64,000 nucleotides of DNA from Cordylochernes scorpioides (taxonomy: Eukaryota > Arthropoda > Arachnida > Pseudoscorpiones > Chernetidae), in assembly GCA_030710605.1 (NCBI GenBank), contig CP092879.1:47326576-47390575 (forward strand), in the 5' to 3' direction. Shown here piece by piece: positions 58,443 through 64,000 of this stretch; the stretch's first letter is position 1, and each line of letters begins with the position of its first letter. The notes below the pieces were generated by a model. The model was not told the DNA's origin and made no database searches. It was given only the letters and a program-made list of their open reading frames with translations. Both the position numbers and the translations under genes were made by a program.

Positions 58443-59349
58443 TAACTAGTTCTCCCCCCATCCTTTCCTCCTCCATTTCTTCCTTTATGAAAAAAAGATG
58501 AACGTTGTTCATTGAAATTTCTCTTACCTTCTCCGCATCCCCCCACCAAGGTCGCCTTGACGTACCTTCCGTGAGGTGGACTAACAGAACAAAACAAAGG
58601 ACCGACACGACAACGTGGTATCCATCAAATATATCAACGGAATATAAATAACTTAAACACACAATATAAATACTTACAATAAACTTTAATATAAGTGTAA
58701 AGATAAAATTTTTAAAACTTGATGTTAATTACTTTCCTTTTTGTTTTATTACATCATGGGATCCCCACTGTCAATTACACCACAGGAATCCCGCGTTTTT
58801 AAAAAAGCAATTTTCTCTTTTATTACCGGAATAATTAATAATATACAAGGTCGAAACTATGACAGCGACAATAATTCTTGACTTACCTCTATATAGTGTG
58901 ATAATTTCATCCAAATAGGTCAAGTATTGTAGAAAGGCATGTTGAACAAACAAACAAACTTTTCATCTTTAAATTTTTGTAGTAAAGATATTTCAAAAAT
59001 TTATGATAATAATAATACCAACCAGACTCTCTCTCTCTGAGGAAGACCTTGAACGAAAAAAAAAAAAAACAGTAACATCCTGGCTTCCAGCCAAGACATT
59101 CCACACTTTACCATTTAGTTATCATCACAGAGAAAAAATTCAATGACCTCTGAACAAATTCCTGGAGGTGTTTAGTCGGATAATTATTTAAAATTAATGA
59201 TAAAACATGCAATAGATAGTTCAGACTTAATTTGCATAATACCGATCGCAAATATTAGCTTACATATGTACCAAAAATGGCACCTCTCACTTTAAATAAG
59301 CATTAAAACAATATATAATGGTTTTTACCCCAGTAAAAAACTTAAAGGT
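58443..59349. other. No supported gene
   Basis: AT-rich DNA; ORFs on both strands are short and overlap one another. A short TC-repeat (58260-58315 and 59028-59038) is the only structure seen. Confidence 0.4.
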
Positions 59350-59565
59350 GATGGTAAAGAATGAATTACAACACCAGTTTTGGCAAATTAAGGCAAAACC
59401 CAACCTGTATACTAAAGTTTCGGGCTATGGCCTTCATCAGTACAGGGTGGCTTCGATTTCATAACATTCTATGAGAGGAATTACTGTTGAAGGCCAAACC
59501 ATGTTATACAGGTAAAATTTTATATGAATTTTCCAAAGCTGGTGTTGTGGCTCATTCTTCACTAC
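59350..59565. mobile_element. Inverted-repeat element with intact hammerhead (element C)
   Basis: Outer arms (ACAACACCAGTTTTGG at 59369, CCAAAGCTGGTGTTGT at 59532) are about 36 of 40 bp complementary and enclose about 216 bp. The left half holds an intact hammerhead on the minus strand. The right half holds a decayed mirror copy on the plus strand (CTGTTGAAGGCC, TTATACAGG; 59484-59512), in which the GAAA box is lost. So the whole unit is a head-to-head pair. Confidence 0.75.
59397..59450 (-). ncRNA. Hammerhead ribozyme, all core bases present
   Basis: On the minus strand: stem I 5' CCACCCTGTA (59450-59441), core CTGATGA (59440-59434), stem II GGC-CATA-GCC closed over an A-C pair, core GAAA (59421-59418), stem III C-(TTTA)-G, cleavage triplet GTA (59412-59410), stem I 3' TACAGGTTGGG (59409-59399). 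CCTGTA pairs TACAGG over 6 bp, then after one mismatch ACC pairs GGT-side bases. Core CUGAUGA and GAAA, the A-U pair before the cleavage site and the NUH triplet are all correct. Cleavage is predicted after 59410. A one-pair stem III is typical of hammerheads from Penelope-like elements. Confidence 0.8.
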
Positions 59566-59683
59566 TAATTCTAAGTTTATTTTGTGTACTGGGGTGATAA
59601 GTAATTGTTTTAATGTATATTTATATATAGATGTGTCTATTTTAGTAAATAAATACCATCCTTCCGGAACTTTATGTTACATT

Positions 59684-59862
59684 CAGTTAAACCTGTCTAT
59701 AGCGCCCCCTCTTGGAACTCACCAAAATAGGGTGCTATAGAGAGGGGATGCTATAGACAGGTCACTTTTAATGTATATATCACATCGTACTACGTATTTA
59801 AAATCGGGCGCTATAGAGAGTCGGGCGCTATTTAGAGGGGACGCTATAGACAGGTTTCACTG
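59684..59862. mobile_element. Small TIR element, Tc1/pogo-like ends
   Basis: CAG(T)TAAACCTGTCTATAGCG at left and CGCTATAGACAGGTTTCACTG at right are inverted repeats, with TA after the right end. Internal copies of CTATAGA(C/G)AG(G) at 59733-59760 suggest rearranged ends. Too short to code. Confidence 0.75.
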
Positions 59863-59885
59863 TACACACATTTATGTGAATACTC

Positions 59886-59985
59886 NNNNNNNNNNNNNNN
59901 NNNNNNNNNNNNNNNNNNNNNNNNNNNNNNNNNNNNNNNNNNNNNNNNNNNNNNNNNNNNNNNNNNNNNNNNNNNNNNNNNNNNN
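59886..59985. other. Assembly gap, 100 N
   Basis: Exactly 100 N, just after the small TIR element. True length unknown. Confidence 0.99.
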
Positions 59986-60012
59986 TTCTATTGACCTTAC
60001 TGCAATGATTTG

Positions 60013-60722
60013 AAAATTCGTTTAAAAAAAGAAGATACGACAGGGATTCGAACCTAGGTGCCACTAGAAAAGGAACGCATCTCAATACGATTATAAGAAA
60101 TTATAATATTAAACTGGCGAAACCGCTGGTAGGGTTTACCACTGATGAGCAAGGGGCTCTCCCATTATTTTATCATTGTAGTAAGGGTAGTAGGAAATTG
60201 ATTTATTTTTATAAGAATCATATGCTTCAAAAATAGTTTAAATTTATTTATAATAATTATACATATAGAACCAATGTAGATTATATTTAATGAAGAATAT
60301 TTTATTAATATATTATAGCGTAGAAATCAAGTCTTTGTATATCTGGAGATGTAAAAGTATTTATTGATGACGTCACGGCGACTAGTCGACAATTATCAAC
60401 CCAAAACTATCTACAGCTAGAGAATATCGAGCAAGCAAGCTAGGTAACTAAATGATGATTTTACAAATATAAAATAATAAATCTGTTTCCAAATATTTTC
60501 ATTGAATAATTAAATTAAATAATAAATTACTTCTTCGCCACAATATAAACACATCAAATATATAATAAAAAGTATAAAGTCAAACCAGAAGAAAGTAAAA
60601 TCCAAATAAAAACTAAACCCAGGTAAAGTAAAATTCTAGAATTAACTGTATTGAGATGTGTTCCTTTTCTGGTGGAACCTGGGTTCGAACCCCAGTCGTG
60701 CCTTCTTTTTTTTAACGAATTT
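60013..60722. mobile_element. Inverted-repeat element with tRNA-like T-arms in its ends
   Basis: Arms of about 75 bp (60013-60088 and 60648-60722) are inverted copies. Each contains a T-arm: GGGTTCGAACCCCAG at right, and on the minus strand AGGTTCGAATCCCTG at left, followed outward by (A/T)CGT and a T-run like a pol III terminator. Neither arm has a full cloverleaf (no matching acceptor 5' strand or D-arm), so they are tRNA-derived fragments rather than tRNA genes. The 560-bp interior is AT-rich and holds a GATGAG-family repeat at 60105. Confidence 0.65.
60105..60190 (+). repeat. MITE-like repeat, GATGAG family, copy 4
   Basis: AAACTGGCGAAACCGCTGG, GGTTTACCACTGATGAGC, TTTTATCATTGTAGTAAGG. 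Matches the copies at 30815 and 38100-38445. Confidence 0.6.
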
Positions 60723-61312
60723 ATAATTATTCATTATAAATAAATAATATATATAATATATCCATTTAATTTGATTTCAAAATAAAAACAGAAATTTATT
60801 CTATATAAACTCGAGTATTAAAGAACTCGGGCATTGTCCAATTCTTTTGTCTATATAGCGTTAAAATTGTTGTTTTTATTTTATATACTAGATGCAAATT
60901 TCTTTTATCCTATTTATCACTCATTAATATATTAATATGACAAATTATCTTTTATTTTTTTCAAAAGCTTATATATAAAAGTAAAAACTAATATTAGTTG
61001 TTTGGAAATATAATTCATTTTTAAAAGTTTATTTCTTATGTGTTTAATGTAAAACACCTTAGTACTATTTATAAAATACTATATCTTTTTTACAAGTACT
61101 GAACGCATTGTATAAGAAAACATATTATAAAATTAGCAATAATTTAATTACTATTAAAGTTTCGAAAAATGCTTCTAATTTTGTTATCTAGATGGCGCTA
61201 CAGGTTAAGTTAGCCGATACATGAGTAGCTATGTAAATATATAATTTAGAAACAATATGTAATTACCTTTGTAGCATATGCAAATTCCATCGTGACATTT
61301 TAATATACAGGG
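60723..61312. other. AT-rich, no gene
   Basis: Over 75 percent A+T by eye, with no supported coding sequence. Confidence 0.5.
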
Positions 61313-61440
61313 TGATCCAAAAGTCCCGCACAACTTTAAAAATTAATAACTCCGCGAATATTCGCGCTAGAGCAATGCGGTAAACACCATTGTGTTCAGG
61401 ATGCAATGGGATTTTTTTATGGCAAATAATGTAAAATTCG
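61309..61440 (+). mobile_element. Mariner-like terminal fragment
   Basis: ACAGGGTGATCCAAAAGTCC resembles the ACAGGGTG-CCAAAAGT termini of mariner-type elements. No opposite end or transposase was found nearby. The ORF across it (61263-61658, minus) is AT-rich and not convincing. Confidence 0.35.
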
Positions 61441-61838
61441 AAATTGATTTTAGTTACAATTTTATTCTCCAGATGGCGCTCTACCAGAATCAGAGATTCA
61501 GCGGCCAAAATGTTTGATAAATTGAAAAATATAACTGATCGACACGTATTTTTCCTTTTTGAATACCAGGAAAGAACCCTAATAATAACAAATAACAAAT
61601 TAATAAAACACCACTTCGCCAAAAGTATGAAGAATTGGTTAACGATTTTCAAATACAATCAAAGATATGTAAAATAGGTAAATGCAAATTAAAACATGTA
61701 GCAAAAAGAAAATTGATATTTTAGATACGGTTTGTTTCCGAAGATAATAAATTTCTAATATTTTTAATTCAACTCTCACTCAGTATCGATTATATTTATT
61801 TTAATTCATTTGAAAAATATGTATCTATCTCTGATAAT

Positions 61839-62250
61839 TTATTTTACTCTGGAATGCCGTTGTTGTTGTCGTGTCCAATAAAGAGCCTCAGATGTACCAT
61901 GCATCTCCATCACATCAGCAGCAATGTCCACTATCTTGGGTGTGTAAAGCTGCTGCTCTGGGTCTATGTCAAATTTCTGCAAGGCTGCGGCCATTGCTGG
62001 ACATGAGAATATGTGGGTAGGTGTATGTTCCACACCAGGACAATTGTTGCATGCCCTATAGGTTCTTGTGCCATCTGGATGTATTGTCATTCCTTTATAG
62101 TGTTTTGTTCTAAGTCTTGTTATAGTTTTTGTCATTTTTCTCTCAGAGTTTATTTCGCATTTTGATATTTTCTTATTTTTTTGTTTAATTATCTTGTATT
62201 CTGACAAAGAATCAGCGTCAAATAATGACATTTGTTCTTTCCTTTGGCTC
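61839..62250 (-). pseudogene. LINE (jockey/I-like) ORF2 C-terminal fragment
   Basis: The minus reading TRLRTKHYKGMTIHPDGTRT, CNNCPGVEHTPTHIFSCPAM ends at a stop at 61839. LRTxHYxG followed by CxxC...H-x4-C is the end of non-LTR ORF2 proteins (RNase H tail and zinc-knuckle-like motif). The 5' side of the reading runs into the copia LTR, so only about 120 codons are LINE. It is a truncated copy. Confidence 0.65.
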
Positions 62251-62254
62251 AACT

Positions 62255-62484
62255 TTGATGAATGAAGCGTGGACCGGCCGCTGGGCGGCGCTGCATGGAG
62301 ATGACTAACCAATGGGAACGCCCCTCCCCTTCTGCCGCGTCATCTTGTATATAGTCTTAAGCCTGCCTTTGTTTTTACTGCTGTGTCATCATATATATCC
62401 TCATATATCCTTATATTAAATAATAATCCTATATTCATAAATAATTTCTTTTGGCTGTTCTTTTTGCATCACCGACCCACAACA
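62255..62484 (+). mobile_element. Copia 5' LTR (start approximate)
   Basis: Ends CCCACAACA at 62484, immediately before the primer site. Includes TATA-like TGTATATAGTC at 62347 and a GC-rich promoter-side block (62270-62340). The start cannot be fixed because the 3' LTR is outside the window. Confidence 0.5.
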
Positions 62485-62502
62485 TGGTAGCAGCGCGCGG
62501 TT
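62485..62502 (+). promoter_or_regulatory. Copia primer binding site (initiator tRNA-Met type)
   Basis: TGGTAGCAGCGCGCGG starts right after the LTR's CA. TGGTAGCAG is complementary to the 3' end of initiator tRNA-Met, the usual copia primer; later bases differ from the standard GAGC. Confidence 0.7.
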
Positions 62503-62540
62503 GTCTGCATTAAAAAGAACGAAAAGTAAGTGAAACCAAG

Positions 62541-63833
62541 ATGGCGTCATCTTCCCAAGCGCTTGCCCTGAACGTCGAGAAGCTCACCGGCAGCAATTAT
62601 CGATCATGGAAATTTAACATGAAGATGCTCCTGATCGAAAGAGGATTATGGGAATGTGTAATTAACGAAGAAGCGATCGACGCTGATGAGGATCAAAGAA
62701 AATATGAGAAGACAAAAATTAAGCAAGAAAAGGCACTGGCAACGATTGCTCTATCGATTTCTACAGAGCAACAAATACACGTTATCGACTGTAAGACTGC
62801 AAGTGAAACCTGGACGACCCTGGAACAAATATTTGAACCGAAATCAAGGGCGCGAATTCTTCAACTCAAGAAACAATTCGTGAACATCAAGTTCATTGAA
62901 GAAGAAGATATGATAAATTACCTATCAAGATTAAAGACCTGCAGTGATCATCTCAGAGAAGCGGGATGTGAAGTAAAGGATGAAGATCTGGCATACTCTA
63001 TGCTAGCTGGACTACCAGACTTCTATGATGGGATTATAATGAACTTTAGCAACATGACGGATGATGAGTTCACGTCATCCAAGGTGAGGCAGGTCCTGCT
63101 AACGGAACACGAGAGGAGAACAACCAGAAAGGAGGATTCATCCAAGGAGGTGCTACAGGTGAACAAGCTTCAAAATAACAACAATACCGACAGTCGAAGA
63201 AAATGCTACCGATGCGGGAAGATCGGCCACATCGCCGCCAACTGCCGAGGAATGAAGCAAACAACTAGAAACCGCGATAATCAACATTATCAGAGGAAGG
63301 TAAACAAATCAGATAACTTCCTGGCTGCACTCAACCTAACGAGCGACGAGGATTCGTGGCTGCTGGATAGCGGAGCAACCAACCATGTATGCAGAAACAA
63401 GGACTGGTTCGTTGACCTTCGGGAGGTGTCTTCTGATCCTATTATGACTGCGAGTGGGACAACTGAAGCCAAAGGATATGGACACATATTTCTCCAGACG
63501 TCTATTCATAATGAAAGCATCGAAATCAAGCTAAACAATGTGTTATACGTCCCAAATGTGCGAAGGAATCTGCTGTCGGTCTCCAAGATTGAAGAAAACG
63601 GCAACCGTGTGACCTTCCGTAATATGGTAGCTCGCGTTTTCAATCCAGAAAACAGGATTATAGCGGAAGCGACAAATGTAAATGGCCTCTACATTGTGAA
63701 AGGTAAGACCTTAAACTCCAGTAAAACAGCATTTAATAGTGAAAGGGACCATTTTCAGAACAATTCCTTAATCAAAGGTTATGCCATATTGACAGTAACG
63801 CCATTGAAAAGATGGCGCGGGAGGAGCTCGTAA
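62541..63833 (+). pseudogene. Copia gag-protease part of polyprotein, ends at a frameshift
   Basis: 430 codons from ATG 62541. In order: copia-type gag (KLTGSNYRSWKFNMKMLL at about 14; TASETWTTLEQIFEP at about 86), one CCHC knuckle (CYRCGKIGHIAANC, about 222-235), aspartic protease WLLDSGATNHV (about 272) and LYVPNVRRNLLSVSKI (about 330). It then goes out of frame near 63776, at the start of the pre-integrase domain, and the last 20 or so codons are not homologous. A deletion of about 7 bp at a short repeat explains the shift. Otherwise the reading is clean, so the break is recent. Confidence 0.85.
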
Positions 63834-64000
63834 TAGGCTTAGAAATTTCCTCTAGAGACAAAGGCCTATGCGACGATTGTTGTATCGCTAAATCCACTAA
63901 AGCGTCACATAAAAACCTAGGCAATATTAGATCTAAACAGACCTTGGAGCTTATCCACACAGATATTTGCGGTCCAATGCCGGTAAAATCAAACGGAGGC
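63785..64000 (+). pseudogene. Copia integrase N-terminal part, second frame, runs off right edge
   Basis: Continues the polyprotein in another frame: AIEKMAREELVIGLEIS, a CX2C zinc pair (GLCDDCCIAKST), then ELIHTDICGPMP, which carries the first catalytic Asp of the integrase core. The frame is open to base 64000. The His part of the HHCC zinc site lies at the deletion, so zinc binding would be lost even if the frame were corrected. Confidence 0.8.

Noticed and set aside
58340-58662. Overlapping minus ORFs rich in Cys and Val near the CA repeat (58340-58597, 58360-58662)
   Set aside because: They are translations of the GT/CA microsatellite in two frames.
61263-61658. 131-codon minus ORF and its plus-strand partner
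   Set aside because: Very AT-rich, overlaps the mariner-like end, and no domain is visible on either strand.

Overview
This is a eukaryotic, repeat-dominated window. It has AT-rich spacers, two 100-N scaffold gaps (4854-4953 and 59886-59985), and almost nothing but transposable elements and satellites. The element mix is Ty3/gypsy, BEL/Pao and copia LTR elements, Penelope-like elements with GIY-YIG nuclease, hammerhead ribozymes, hAT, Tc1 and jockey/I-like LINE tails. That mix suggests an arthropod with a large genome, possibly a chelicerate. The taxon is inference; no host housekeeping gene, rRNA or complete tRNA gene was found.

Layout. 1-4015: a Ty3/gypsy element on the minus strand, cut by the left edge, with a long gag-pol frame open to base 1; its 5' LTR sits inside a BEL/Pao element (tail and 3' LTR, 4016-4838). 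4954-5230: a 102-bp tandem repeat with a Penelope RT-like reading. 5830-6230: a LINE tail and a Penelope 3' tail. 6231-27740: a roughly 21 kb, ~70-bp satellite array with multi-kilobase higher-order duplication, interrupted at 22660-25446 by a head-to-head Penelope dimer. 27741-30990: mixed small elements. 30990-35640: the same satellite in inverted orientation, interrupted by a 2.3 kb LTR element whose only ORF joins gag to integrase with no reverse transcriptase, and by a 161-bp MITE.

35640-40750: a candidate cellular RING-H2 gene (36741-37109), a hammerhead-bearing inverted-repeat element, several palindromic repeats, and a Tc1-like relic with 118-bp subterminal repeats. 40966-57660: a tandem array of about seven ~1.75 kb units. 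Each unit carries two oppositely oriented hAT MITEs and a piece of Tc1-like transposase. The array is interrupted by a full-length hAT (47942-52026, perfect 8-bp target duplication), which is itself interrupted by an apparently intact Tc1 element (48016-49434), and by a 5'-truncated Penelope copy (54791-55527). 57660-62250: simple repeats, an intact-looking hammerhead ribozyme in another inverted-repeat element (59350-59565), a TIR MITE, a tRNA-like inverted repeat and a LINE tail. 62250-64000: a copia element with a broken pol.

The most unusual signals are: (i) short inverted-repeat elements carrying hammerhead ribozymes (37278-37322 and 59397-59450, with a decayed relative near 28065); (ii) a related hairpin with one substituted core base at three divergent Penelope 3' ends; (iii) the RT-less gag-integrase LTR element; (iv) evidence that the satellite came from a DNA-transposon terminus. 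Apart from the RING ORF there is no sign of genes working in a pathway. The biology here is nested transposition and tandem amplification.
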